The notes: generated by a model not told the origin, from the sequence alone. DNA of 43,808 nt from an uncultured Lachnospiraceae bacterium (GCA_947385425.1 CANDKY010000022.1:1-43808), one strand, 5' to 3'; shown: positions 17,745-25,296, numbered from the stretch's first letter. Made by a program: numbers and translations.

Positions 17745-18995
17745 ATGCTGCACATATTATTATTGATTTTGAAAATAATAGGGATGCTTCTGGCGGTTTT
17801 GCTTGGCACCGTATTGTTTGTGCTGCTCTGTATCCTGTTGGTTCCCATACGTTACCGCGTAGAAGCGGAAGGGAAACTGGGAAAGGAGAACCCGGTACGT
17901 GTGGGGATTAAAGTCAGTTGGCTGCTGCATCTGATAGATGTGGCGGTTGCCTATCCCGGAGCGGCATTTCTGAAAGTGAGGGTACTTTGTTTTACGGTAT
18001 TTGATTCTTCCAGGAAGAAGGAGCGCAAAGGGCGCGGAAAGACACGAAAAAAGGATGCGGCAGAAAGCGGTGCCGATCAGGCGGCGGAAAGCGGCAGGAC
18101 GGAAAAAGCCCCGCAAACCGGTTCAAAACAGCCGGGGGAGGATATGCCCGAAGGCACGGAAGGAGATACTTCCGGGAAGGACGGAACAGGGGAAGAGGAA
18201 AGCCCGGGCCGGGTTTCCGTGAAGGCGGAGGGAAAAAGCAAAGATGCATCCATGGAAACAGAGGCCGGGGAAGATTCCGGTGTTTCTGCAAAAGAGGAGG
18301 ATGCCGGGGAAGAATGCAGTGTTTCCGTAAAAAGAAAGGATGTCGGGGAAGAGGATGCCGACATAAAGAGCGGGCATACGGATAAAGAGGGCAGTCCGGA
18401 CGAAAAGGCAGGGAGTGATCCGAAGGAATCCGGCGGGGACGAAACTTCTGGCGAAAAAGAGGTATTGGATGGGGAAGATGCGGACATAGCAGAAGAAAAG
18501 AAGGGCCTTTGGGGTAAAATAAAGGCGTTTTTCCTGATTTTGAAACAGATTTTTGAAAAAATTGCCGGGGCATTGAAAAATATTGAGTACACAATCAGGC
18601 AGATATGTGATAAAATAAAAAAGATTTTAAGAAATATCCAATATTATACAGAAGTGTTAAAAAGTGAGACGTTCCGCCGGGTATGGGGAGTTTCCAAAAA
18701 GCAGCTTCTGCGTATATTCCGGATGCTGCGTCCGCAGGTATGCAGGATAAATCTGCTGGCAGGGACAGGCGATCCGGCAGGGGCGGGACAGATTCTTGCC
18801 ATATATGGGATTCTGTATCCACTGATTGGAAACAATGTTGTGATAGAAGCCGATTTTGACAATAAAGTGATAGAGGGCGATTTGTTTATCAAAGGCAGGG
18901 TGAGGATGCTGGTATTTTTCATCGCGGCCGCCAGGCTGCTGGTGGATAAGAATATATGGCGTTTGCTGAAAATGTTAAAAAATCCAGGGGTTTAG
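17745..18995 (+). CDS. DUF2953 domain-containing membrane protein
   Basis: A 416-aa protein with one N-terminal membrane segment (residues 3-32, ending VLLCILLVPIRYRVEAEG, the hallmark of DUF2953 proteins) and a C-terminal DUF2953 region. In that region about residues 320-345 read VCRINLLAGTGDPAGAGQ and GILYPLIGNNVVIEADF. Between them (about 85-235) is an acidic low-complexity stretch with repeated AGEE, GEED and KEG words, far longer than in most relatives. In many Clostridia a DUF2953 gene directly precedes gerW/ytfJ, as here, which suggests a sporulation link. A stem (18984-19019) overlaps its stop codon. Confidence 0.88.
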   Translation: MLHILLLILKIIGMLLAVLLGTVLFVLLCILLVPIRYRVEAEGKLGKENPVRVGIKVSWLLHLIDVAVAYPGAAFLKVRVLCFTVFDSSRKKERKGRGKTRKKDAAESGADQAAESGRTEKAPQTGSKQPGEDMPEGTEGDTSGKDGTGEEESPGRVSVKAEGKSKDASMETEAGEDSGVSAKEEDAGEECSVSVKRKDVGEEDADIKSGHTDKEGSPDEKAGSDPKESGGDETSGEKEVLDGEDADIAEEKKGLWGKIKAFFLILKQIFEKIAGALKNIEYTIRQICDKIKKILRNIQYYTEVLKSETFRRVWGVSKKQLLRIFRMLRPQVCRINLLAGTGDPAGAGQILAIYGILYPLIGNNVVIEADFDNKVIEGDLFIKGRVRMLVFFIAAARLLVDKNIWRLLKMLKNPGV

Positions 18996-19019
18996 GCAAA
19001 TGGCATGACCAACCCCTGG
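18984..19019 (+). other. stem-loop at the DUF2953 end
   Basis: CCAGGGGTT (18984-18992) and AACCCCTGG (19011-19019) are perfect inverted copies around an 18-base loop that includes the DUF2953 stop codon. No T-run follows, so it may be an RNA-stability or partial-attenuation structure before gerW. Confidence 0.4.
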
Positions 19020-19067
19020 CTGCGGTGCAGGGGATAAATATGAAATAAAAAAAGGAGGATATTGTAA

Positions 19068-19466
19068 ATGGCAGAAAATAATTTTTCAGGCGTAATAGAG
19101 TCTTTGATGAGGGGAATGAACGGTGTGCTTTCTACCAAAACGGTGGTCGGGGAAGCGACACAGGTGGGCGATACGATTATCCTGCCGTTAGTGGATGTAA
19201 GTTTCGGCGTAGGCGCCGGTGCAAATGCGGCTGACAAGAAAAGCGGGGGTGCCGGAGGCTTCAGCGGGAAGATGACTCCCAGTGCCGTCCTGGTAATTAA
19301 AGACGGTTCGACCAAATTGGTGAATATCAAAAACCAGGATACGATGACAAAGATCCTTGATTTGATCCCTGAGCTGGTAGATAAGTTCACAAAATCAGAA
19401 GAAAAAGAAGAAATGCCGGATGATAAAACTGTAGTGGATCTTGCTTTTCCTGAAGAAAAGGAGTAA
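19068..19466 (+). CDS. gerW: GerW family sporulation protein (YtfJ)
   Basis: GerW (YtfJ) is a spore protein needed for normal germination in Bacillus subtilis. The 132-aa sequence has the full signature: LMRGMNGVLSTKTVVGEATQ, then DTIILPLVDVSFGVGAG, a Gly-rich loop (residues 58-67), and MTPSAVLVIKDGSTKLVNI. The short acidic C-terminus is as usual. RBS AAAGGAGG is well placed. It marks the organism as a spore former, or a descendant of one. It lies 72 bases downstream of the DUF2953 gene. Confidence 0.95.
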   Translation: MAENNFSGVIESLMRGMNGVLSTKTVVGEATQVGDTIILPLVDVSFGVGAGANAADKKSGGAGGFSGKMTPSAVLVIKDGSTKLVNIKNQDTMTKILDLIPELVDKFTKSEEKEEMPDDKTVVDLAFPEEKE

Positions 19467-19534
19467 AAAAGAGGTATTTATTACAGACTAACTGCATAAA
19501 ATAGAAAAAAGAAGTGTAAGTGGAGACGGGTTGC

Positions 19535-19675
19535 ATGAAAAAAATGATTGGTTTTATAGCTTTTTGGATTGCGGTAGGCATGCTGCTTATGCTTTTTTTT
19601 ACCAGCAAGCTTATTGGATTGGTTATTTGCGCTTTGTTATTGCTGATTGGATATAATTTTTATTATTGCGGCTAG
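19535..19675 (+). CDS. 46-aa small membrane protein
   Basis: ATG at 19535, TAG at 19673-19675. The product starts MKKMIGFIAFWIAVGMLLML and ends LLLLIGYNFYYCG, with two hydrophobic helices separated by a short polar turn (FTSKLIG). A TGGAGA site lies upstream. I recall similar tiny membrane proteins beside gerW in Lachnospiraceae, but cannot verify that here. Its stop codon touches the left arm of an inverted repeat. No function is known. Confidence 0.7.
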   Translation: MKKMIGFIAFWIAVGMLLMLFFTSKLIGLVICALLLLIGYNFYYCG

Positions 19676-19834
19676 TGCTCCATCCGGTCAGAAATTAGAT
19701 TTCCGCCTTGCGCTGATACAAATATCAAGCACTTTGTATACGAGGATTAAAAAAACGGTGTACTAGAAATTTTAACGCGGCAATGGTGCGGAACAGGCAG
19801 AGCGGAAATTTAATTTCTGACCGGATGGAGTACT
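19674..19834. repeat. 161-bp inverted-repeat element (MITE-like)
   Basis: Left arm 19674-19706 and right arm 19802-19834 are inverted copies matching at 31 of 33 positions (shared part TCCGGTCAGAAATTA). About 95 bases lie between, with no open frame. Size and structure fit a miniature non-autonomous element. The arms begin AGTGC and end GTACT, and the flanks CT and AA show no clear target duplication. Confidence 0.7.
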
Positions 19835-19837
19835 AAA

Positions 19838-19892
19838 GCGTGTTTGAAAAATGCTTTCCGACAAGATGGCGGAAATGATTTTTCAAACACGC
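19838..19892. repeat. hairpin repeat, intact copy
   Basis: GCGTGTTTGAAAAAT... (19838-19860) and ...ATTTTTCAAACACGC (19870-19892) pair at 21 of 23 positions around a 9-base loop. The left arm is the same sequence as 17316-17338 inverted. Loss of similarity at its edges and lack of a T-run argue for a dispersed repeat, though it may also end transcription. Confidence 0.6.
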
Positions 19893-19960
19893 CCAGTGTC
19901 CTGTAAAGTCTAAAATTTTCTATTATTTAAAAGCCGCAGACGCGGACGAGGAGCATGGGA

Positions 19961-21067
19961 ATGAAAAAAATGGGTAATGAGATCACGGGAAAAGACAGGA
20001 TTCAAAAAGAACTGGCGGCAAACGGCAGAAAAAGGATGCAGAGGGAGATTGCAGGAATTACAGGGACTATAGAGAGGAAAGAGGCCGATAGAGGAAAGAA
20101 GCCGGCCGGAAAGAAGGAAGCGGAAAGCGGGAAAGCACTGCAGATGGCCGGAGTGCCGGAAAGGCAGAAAGATTGCGGCGGAGAGGAAGAAGCGGCGGAT
20201 GAAAATGCGGAGGCTTCGGACAAGCTGATGGCTGCCGCCAATGATGCCGCCGATACCAATGGTGTCAATAATACAAATGGCATTAATGATACAAATGGTA
20301 TCAATGATACAAACGATTTCAATGATACAAACGATTTCAATGATACAAATAATATCAATGATACAAATGGAGTTATTGAAGAGATGCAGGGAAATGCCCG
20401 GGCGGAAATGCGCAAACAGGCTTTTTGCGGCAATGGCTGCGGCAAATCCGGAAAAATAGCAGCAGGGAAGCAGGCGGGCGCGGAACCGGGACTGAAAATA
20501 GCGTTAAGCTGCGAAAAGGATATTGCGAAGACGGAAGGGCATAGAGGGAAGTCATTTGCTGAGGCTGTTTTAAAAGAAGGGCAGCCGCCGCTGTCAGAGG
20601 AAGATATCCGTATGGAATCGCTCCGGAAAGAAATAGCCCAAATGCAGGCCGAACTGGAAAAGGAACGGAACCAGTTTGCGGAATATGTAAAAGCGAAAGA
20701 ATACAGCATAGAAATGGATCAGAAACGTCTGGAACAGGAAAACCGTTTTTTTGATCAGAAAATGCAGATTCTTCAGGGCGGGTTTGAGCAGTTGGAAGCG
20801 GACAGGCGTGCTTTCCAGAAAGAACGGGACAAGTTCAATGCCTGCAAAGAAGTATATTCCGAGACGCAGGATATGTTTAAACGTTATGAGACGACGGAAA
20901 TGTTATTCAGGGGTGTCAACAGTTTCCTTGCCCTCAAAAAGAGGTACAAGGATCTGATTAAGATGTTCCATCCCGATAATGTTGCGGGGGATCAGGAAAT
21001 GGTGCAGTTGATTAACCGGGAATATGAGGAATTGAAAAAGGCTTATGAAGTTGGGATGCAGGCATAA
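19961..21067 (+). CDS. coiled-coil protein with C-terminal J-like domain
   Basis: A 368-aa soluble protein. Residues 1-95 are charged and rich in Lys, Gly and Ala. Residues about 98-137 are a simple repeat of the NDTNGI type. A coiled coil fills about 205-310 (MESLRKEIAQMQAELEKERN and following). The C-terminal 50 residues read LKKRYKDLIKMFHPDNVAGD followed by INREYEELKKAYE. That is a J-like helix II and III pair with the HPD tripeptide that stimulates DnaK. Clostridial J-domain-at-the-end proteins are common. I place the start at 19961 because GAGGAG is 7 bases before it but only 1 base before the ATG at 19955. Confidence 0.85.
   Translation: MKKMGNEITGKDRIQKELAANGRKRMQREIAGITGTIERKEADRGKKPAGKKEAESGKALQMAGVPERQKDCGGEEEAADENAEASDKLMAAANDAADTNGVNNTNGINDTNGINDTNDFNDTNDFNDTNNINDTNGVIEEMQGNARAEMRKQAFCGNGCGKSGKIAAGKQAGAEPGLKIALSCEKDIAKTEGHRGKSFAEAVLKEGQPPLSEEDIRMESLRKEIAQMQAELEKERNQFAEYVKAKEYSIEMDQKRLEQENRFFDQKMQILQGGFEQLEADRRAFQKERDKFNACKEVYSETQDMFKRYETTEMLFRGVNSFLALKKRYKDLIKMFHPDNVAGDQEMVQLINREYEELKKAYEVGMQA
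20252..20370 (+). repeat. 18-bp tandem repeat inside the J-like protein gene
   Basis: About six and a half units of the form AATGATACAAATGGTATC, in frame, coding for NDTNGI or NDTNDF. Neighbouring units are identical or nearly so (the TTTCAATGATACAAACGA unit occurs twice), which points to recent slippage. The asparagine-rich composition differs from the rest of the gene. Confidence 0.85.
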
Positions 21068-21165
21068 CCGCCTGCTTCTCCTTGCCTGTAAATCTGCCGG
21101 GCACCGTTTTTTATTCCTTTATCTTCCTGAAAAGTATATCTGCTCAAAATCAGTTTATAAATGTA

Positions 21166-21195
21166 TTGTGTGTGATAGGCAAATTATTCTATAAT
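21166..21195 (+). promoter_or_regulatory. promoter of the candidate small RNA
   Basis: TTGTGT (21166-21171), 18 bases, then a perfect TATAAT (21190-21195). No coding region follows within the next 350 bases, but a strong terminator does. Confidence 0.5.
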
Positions 21196-21201
21196 ACAGC
21201 A

Positions 21202-21309
21202 TCAGGGACAGGGCAGAGGAAGCAGTGCTGTGACCTGATATATTCCCTTTAGTATGGGGTCATTTAATCGGGCAGACGATGCATTAAAGTGGCGGTCTGC
21301 CCTTTTGTT
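21202..21309 (+). ncRNA. candidate structured small RNA, about 108 nt
   Basis: The stretch between a TATAAT box and an intrinsic terminator has no open frame with a ribosome site but folds well. ATCAGG and ACAG (21201-21211) pair with CTGT and CCTGAT (21228-21239) as a hairpin with a small internal loop. TGACC (21231-21235) can alternatively pair with GGTCA (21258-21262). The 3' end is the terminator stem at 21270-21302. GGGCAGA also occurs at 21211-21217 and could compete for the terminator's right arm. I compared it by eye with 6S, SRP and tmRNA and saw no match. Confidence 0.45.
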
Positions 21310-21310
21310 A
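21270..21310 (+). terminator. rho-independent terminator
   Basis: GGGCAGAC (21270-21277) and GTCTGCCC (21295-21302) are perfect inverted copies around 17 bases, followed by TTTTGTTATT. It ends the candidate small RNA. Confidence 0.7.
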
Positions 21311-21355
21311 TTGCAGCGGGTTTTCTGCTGTGCAGAGGTCAATAAAGGACTCTGT

Positions 21356-21450
21356 AAAAATCAGTTACATAGCCCACTATGCGCCTGATTTTTAAGCAAC
21401 ACTCCCGAAGAAAAATCCAGCGCACTATTCAGCAGTTATTTATTTACAAA
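21356..21450. repeat. diverged copy of the palindromic element, internal part
   Basis: AAAAATCAGTTACATAGCCC, then CTATGCGCCTGATTTTT, matches the inside of the element at 3768-3970. Weaker similarity continues downstream (AAGAAAAATCC, then AGTTATTT). The outer ends ACTGTCC are missing, so this looks like an old or partial copy. It lies between the small RNA terminator and the JAB-like gene. Confidence 0.6.
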
Positions 21451-21477
21451 TTCCTAAAAAGGGAATATCTCGCACTC

Positions 21478-21504
21478 TTGACAAAAACAGATATGTTTTA
21501 TTAG
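21478..21504 (+). promoter_or_regulatory. promoter candidate for the JAB-like gene
   Basis: A perfect TTGACA (21478-21483) with TATTAG (21499-21504) 15 bases downstream, a short spacer. It lies about 50 bases before the start codon. Confidence 0.4.
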
Positions 21505-21552
21505 CATGAAATTATTCGGGAAATTGGATAAGAAAAGGAGACAAAGCAGTTC

Positions 21553-22182
21553 ATGGGAGATACAAAACGAGAGATTGAAGCAGAGTGCTTTTTACTACAG
21601 GCGGAAGATGAAGGACAAAGATATGGCAGAAACAAGGATACAGTAATAAACCATACATATATTAACAGTGGTAGTTACCGAAGAAAATTTGATTTTATTT
21701 CCGATTCGTCTGAGTTGAACCGTCTCATATTTCAACTGTCAAAAAGGATGCTGGAACATAGGTCGGGAACAAAGTTTGAAGATATGTATTGGATTGATGC
21801 GGCGCATTGGACAGTGATAGCAGAGGAAACCGAGAGCTGTTCCGAAGAGCAGATTGTATATTCAAACAGCATACGTTCCAAAATCTCAAAGTATGATAAT
21901 CTGATCACGCTGCATTCCCATCCGAATAGTTACCCGCCCAGTATCAATGATTTGAATTCTAATTTTATCAATCACTATGGTCTTGGCATTGTAGTCTGCC
22001 ATGATGGAAAAATATTTAAATATGCTTCAAATCAGGAAATACGGGAAGACTACTACAAGATGGTTGTTGAAAAATATCTGAAAAAAAGATATAATGATTA
22101 TGAAGCACAGATAGAGGCTCTTATAGAATTAGTCACGAAATTCGATATTATGGTAAAGGAGGTAACAGAGGATGGTATGTGA
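21553..22182 (+). CDS. JAB/MPN-like putative metalloprotease or structural protein
   Basis: A 209-aa soluble protein with a recognisable JAMM-like core: LITLHSHPNSYPPSINDL, giving H121, H123, S130 and D133. The usual spacing (HxHPx6Sx2D) is one residue shorter here, a variant I associate with phage-related and toxin-type JAB proteins. That association is from memory. The following IVVCHDGKIFKY is the expected beta strand pair. Catalytic activity is not assured. AAGGAG lies 12 bases upstream. The gene is AT-rich compared with both neighbours, so it was probably acquired. It overlaps the next small gene by 11 bases. Confidence 0.8.
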   Translation: MGDTKREIEAECFLLQAEDEGQRYGRNKDTVINHTYINSGSYRRKFDFISDSSELNRLIFQLSKRMLEHRSGTKFEDMYWIDAAHWTVIAEETESCSEEQIVYSNSIRSKISKYDNLITLHSHPNSYPPSINDLNSNFINHYGLGIVVCHDGKIFKYASNQEIREDYYKMVVEKYLKKRYNDYEAQIEALIELVTKFDIMVKEVTEDGM

Positions 22183-22336
22183 AAACGATATTCTGGAGAT
22201 TCCTGAAGAATATAAAAAAATGTCTGAAGAAGAATTAGATAAGGAAATAGAAAAGCTTTACGAAAACATGAAAGGCCAAAATAGAGGCGAAGTAAGAGAA
22301 AAGGTTGCAAAACTGCCCGTGAAAATTTTCTTTTAA
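22172..22336 (+). CDS. 54-aa acidic helical protein overlapping the JAB-like gene
   Basis: ATG at 22172 is 9 bases after a perfect AAAGGAGG that lies inside the JAB-like gene. The product starts MVCENDILEIPEEYKKMSEE and is rich in Glu and Lys, probably one or two helices, with no membrane segment. The overlap and strong ribosome site argue for a translated, coupled partner. A regulatory or immunity role is possible but not shown. The stop at 22334-22336 is followed by 50 bases and then a hairpin. Confidence 0.7.
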   Translation: MVCENDILEIPEEYKKMSEEELDKEIEKLYENMKGQNRGEVREKVAKLPVKIFF

Positions 22337-22389
22337 GGATCGCTACCCCGGTATGCAACAAAGGCTTTTGTTTTCCAGGAAATTAAAAA

Positions 22390-22438
22390 GTAAAATAAGG
22401 TAAAAACAATTCGGAAGACTGTTTTTACCTTATTTTAC
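22390..22438 (-). terminator. terminator of rpmB (minus strand), 19-bp perfect stem
   Basis: Arms 22390-22408 and 22420-22438 are perfect inverted copies (GTAAAATAAGGTAAAAACA) with an 11-base loop. Read on the minus strand the stem is followed by TTTTTAATTT, a usable U-run. On the plus strand the stem is followed by an A-run, so it mainly serves rpmB, but it also separates the JAB-like unit from it. Confidence 0.75.
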
Positions 22439-22535
22439 AAAAAAATAATAACACCCTAACTGCAGGATTAATCCGTTTTACAATTCTTTTCACAGGATAT
22501 AAAAGAATCTCGGGATGGAGAACCCGCCTGAAAGC

Positions 22536-22721
22536 TTAAGCCCTCTCTACTTTGCCGGATCTCAGACACCTTGTACACACATGCAGTCTCTTAGCGCCGC
22601 CATTCACTTTGCATTTCACATTTTTCACATTTGAGTGCCAAATTCTGTTTGTTTTTCTATTGGAATGGCTTACATTATTGCCAAAATGAACACCCTTGCC
22701 ACAAATATCACACTTTGCCAT
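22536..22721 (-). CDS. rpmB: 50S ribosomal protein L28
   Basis: L28 of the large ribosomal subunit, 61 aa. It has the bacterial motif MAKCDICGKGVHFGNNVSHS and the C-terminal CTRCLRSGKV. Four cysteines in two CxxC pairs (C4, C7 and the CTRC pair) make this the zinc-binding form. It is a single-gene unit with its own promoter and terminator, convergent on the JAB-like gene and divergent from asp23. A GAGGAGG site precedes the start at an unusually long 13 bases. Confidence 0.97.
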   Translation of the reverse strand: MAKCDICGKGVHFGNNVSHSNRKTNRIWHSNVKNVKCKVNGGAKRLHVCTRCLRSGKVERA

Positions 22722-22765
22722 CGCTGCTTTTGCACCTCCTCGAATTTTATACTCATAACGTTTAC

Positions 22766-22794
22766 ATCATAACAGAAAATGCCATATAATGCAA
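22766..22794 (-). promoter_or_regulatory. rpmB promoter
   Basis: On the minus strand TTGCAT (22794-22789) and TATGAT (22771-22766) are 17 bases apart, about 45 bases before the start codon. Confidence 0.65.
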
Positions 22795-22857
22795 GTAAAA
22801 TTTTAGTTTTGGAAATGAAATTGCTGGTAAAATCTTTCAGTATTTCTATTATATTTC

Positions 22858-22886
22858 TTGTTTCTTTTGATAAGAGCGGTTATAAT
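22858..22886 (+). promoter_or_regulatory. promoter of the Asp23-DAK2 operon
   Basis: TTGTTT (22858-22863) and perfect TATAAT (22881-22886) with a 17-base spacer, ending about 40 bases upstream of the Asp23-family gene. Confidence 0.65.
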
Positions 22887-22927
22887 ATCCTATATATGTT
22901 GGATAGAATAAATCAAGGAGGTAGGAT

Positions 22928-23287
22928 ATGAAAGCATCTTCTATGGATACCCATATGGGAAATATAGCGATAGATACCGAAGTGATTGCACAGTATGCCG
23001 GGGCGGTTGCAATGGAATGTTTCGGGATCGTCGGGATGGCCGGGGTAAATGTGAAAGACGGGCTGGTGAAGCTGCTTAAAATGGACTCTATGACCAGAGG
23101 GATCCGGGTAGCTTTGGCAGGGCAGAAGCTGACACTGGATTTTCATGTGATTATTGCATACGGTGTGAGCATACTTGCGGTGTCGGACAATCTGATCAGT
23201 AACGTAAAATATAAGGTGGAAGAATTTACAGGAATTGAAATTGAGAAAATCAACATCTTTGTGGAAGGTGTGAGAGTGATTGATTAA
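22928..23287 (+). CDS. Asp23/Gls24 family envelope stress protein
   Basis: A 119-aa Asp23-family protein, cytoplasmic and probably membrane-associated in envelope stress. The signature is at the N-terminus (GNIAIDTEVIAQYAGAVAME, then CFGIVGMAG) and the C-terminus (VEEFTGIEIEKINIFVEGVR). AAGGAGG is 5-6 bases before the ATG. In Firmicutes this short form nearly always precedes a DAK2-domain gene, as here. The ribosome site of that next gene overlaps this gene's stop. Confidence 0.93.
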   Translation: MKASSMDTHMGNIAIDTEVIAQYAGAVAMECFGIVGMAGVNVKDGLVKLLKMDSMTRGIRVALAGQKLTLDFHVIIAYGVSILAVSDNLISNVKYKVEEFTGIEIEKINIFVEGVRVID

Positions 23288-23300
23288 GGAGGATTTTGTT

Positions 23301-24980
23301 GTGGCTAATACAATTGACGCCAGGATGTTTGCCGGAATGTTCCTGGCAGGTGCAAAAAATTTGGAAGCAAAGAAAGAATGGATCAATGAACTGAATGTGT
23401 TTCCCGTTCCTGACGGCGATACCGGTACAAATATGACATTGACCATAATGTCGGCGGCAAAAGAAGTATCAGCGTTGGAGAATCCTGATATGGCTTCTCT
23501 TTGTAAGGCAATATCTTCCGGTTCTTTAAGGGGGGCGCGGGGAAATTCCGGTGTTATCCTGTCCCAGCTTTTTAGAGGTTTCACCAAAGTGGTCAGGGAT
23601 TACGAGGAAATTAATGTCGGGATTCTTGCGGATGCTTTCGATAAGGCGGTGGAGACTGCTTATAAGGCGGTCATGAAACCGAAAGAGGGTACAATCCTGA
23701 CAGTGGCAAAGGGAGGCGCCAGGATGGCGAGGGAACTTGCCGATCAGGGCGAAGAGGATCTTGGCGTTTTTATCCGTGAAGTGATCAGGCATGCGGATGA
23801 GGTTCTGGCAAAAACACCTGAGATGCTTCCGGTTTTAAAGCAGGCAGGCGTGGTGGATTCCGGCGGACAGGGCCTGATGCAGGTGCTGAAGGGGGCTTAT
23901 GACGCTTTCTGCGGTAAGGAAGTGGATTTCACCATCGAGGAGACGCAGACAGCGGCCGTGAGCAGTGCGCAGATGAAGACGGAGGTACAGGCCGATATTA
24001 AATTCGGTTATTGTACGGAATTCATTATAATGTTAAACCGTAACTTCAATATTAAACAGGAAATGGATTTTAAGGCTTATCTGGAGTCTATCGGCGATTC
24101 TATCGTGGTAGTTGCGGATGAAGACGTGGTCAAGGTACATGTACATACCAATGACCCCGGGCTGGCGATCCAGAAGGCTCTGAAATACGGCGCGCTTTCC
24201 AACATGAAGATTGATAATATGAGGCTGGAGCATCAGGAAAAGCTGTTTAAAATGTCAGAGAAGCAAAAGGGGAAGGCGGCAGTACGTGAGGAAACGGCGC
24301 CAGTTAAAGAAGCGCCGAAAAAGGAAGTCGGTTTTATCGCTGTCTCGGCCGGAGACGGGATCAATGATATTTTTAAAGGGCTGGGCGTGGATTATATTAT
24401 TGAAGGCGGGCAGACGATGAATCCCAGCACGGCGGATATGCTGGATGCCATTGATAAAGTCAATGCGGACACGGTTTATATCCTGCCGAATAATAAAAAT
24501 ATTATTCTGGCTGCGGATCAGGCGGCCCATATGGTGGAAAATAAGAAGATTGTGGTAATCCCGACAAAGACGGTCCCGCAGGGTATTACGGCGGTTATAA
24601 ATTATGTGCCGGATCTGAGCGTGAAGGAAAATACCGACACTATGATGGAGGAAATCAAAGCGGTAAGTACCGGGCAGGTAACTTATGCTGTACGCGATAC
24701 GATTATTGACGATAAGGAGATTAAGCAGGGCGATTATATGGGCATCGGCGACACCGGTATTTTGTCCAACGGGACGGATATGGTGGAGGTTACGATGCGG
24801 ATGGTGGAGGAACTGATGGCCGGCGAAAAGGAACTGATCAGCATTTATTACGGCGCTGAGGTTTCGGAGGAAACGGCGGAAGCTTTGAACGGTATGGTCG
24901 CGGAAAAGTATCCTGAGTGTGACGTGGAACTGCAGTATGGGGGACAGCCCATATACTACTACATTATTTCCGCCGAATAG
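23301..24980 (+). CDS. DAK2 domain-containing protein (FakA-like kinase)
   Basis: A 559-aa protein of the DAK2/DegV type. The N-terminal DAK2 domain has the ATP-metal loop FPVPDGDTGTNM (about residues 34-45) and SLRGARGNSGVILSQ (about 74-88), and the C-terminal half has the EDD/DegV-related domain. Staphylococcal FakA phosphorylates fatty acids bound to FakB. I infer a similar kinase role, but no FakB is in the window. The start is a GTG, 8 bases after AAGGAGG. It is co-transcribed with the Asp23-family gene. The hairpin array that follows its stop may end the transcript. Confidence 0.93.
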   Translation: MANTIDARMFAGMFLAGAKNLEAKKEWINELNVFPVPDGDTGTNMTLTIMSAAKEVSALENPDMASLCKAISSGSLRGARGNSGVILSQLFRGFTKVVRDYEEINVGILADAFDKAVETAYKAVMKPKEGTILTVAKGGARMARELADQGEEDLGVFIREVIRHADEVLAKTPEMLPVLKQAGVVDSGGQGLMQVLKGAYDAFCGKEVDFTIEETQTAAVSSAQMKTEVQADIKFGYCTEFIIMLNRNFNIKQEMDFKAYLESIGDSIVVVADEDVVKVHVHTNDPGLAIQKALKYGALSNMKIDNMRLEHQEKLFKMSEKQKGKAAVREETAPVKEAPKKEVGFIAVSAGDGINDIFKGLGVDYIIEGGQTMNPSTADMLDAIDKVNADTVYILPNNKNIILAADQAAHMVENKKIVVIPTKTVPQGITAVINYVPDLSVKENTDTMMEEIKAVSTGQVTYAVRDTIIDDKEIKQGDYMGIGDTGILSNGTDMVEVTMRMVEELMAGEKELISIYYGAEVSEETAEALNGMVAEKYPECDVELQYGGQPIYYYIISAE

Positions 24981-24986
24981 CAAAAC

Positions 24987-25249
24987 ATTAAGAAACTCTA
25001 AGGCTGTAAAAGACACAGCCTAAGAGTTTCTTAATGTTTAGAAGAACGCCAAAAGAGGCGTTCTTCCGCAATGCGCATTAAGAAACCCTAAGGCTGTAAA
25101 AGACACAGCCTAAGAGTTTCTTAATGTTTAGAAGAACGCCAAAAGAGGCGTTCTTCCGCAATGCGCATTAAGAAACCCTAAGGCTGTAAAAGACACAGTC
25201 TAAGAGTTTCTAAATGTTTAAGAAGGACGCCGGGAAATGGGCGTTCTTT
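24987..25249. repeat. three tandem 90-bp units, each with two hairpins
   Basis: Units start at 24987, 25077 and 25167. Each has a long hairpin (ATTAAGAAACTCTAAGGCTGT against its inverted copy, 7-base loop; units 2 and 3 have CCC for CTC in the left arm) and then a short one (GAAGAACGCC against GGCGTTCTTC). The third unit is altered after TAAGAGTTTC and its second hairpin is GACGCC-rich, running into the recG leader. There is no long T-run. The exact 90-base period and near identity of units 1 and 2 mean recent tandem duplication of an ordinary intergenic stop region. Confidence 0.9.
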
Positions 25250-25296
25250 GTGTGTGCCGCCTTTGGGGGCGGAAGCGGGGAGGCAGGTGGGTTTGG

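Noticed and set aside
21202-21309. SRP (4.5S-type) RNA
   Set aside because: GGAAGCAG is present but the flanking GGUCAGG/CCGGAAG symmetric loop order is wrong on both strands.
24987-25249. Possible CRISPR array
   Set aside because: The 90-bp units are contiguous, contain internal hairpins and have no variable spacers.
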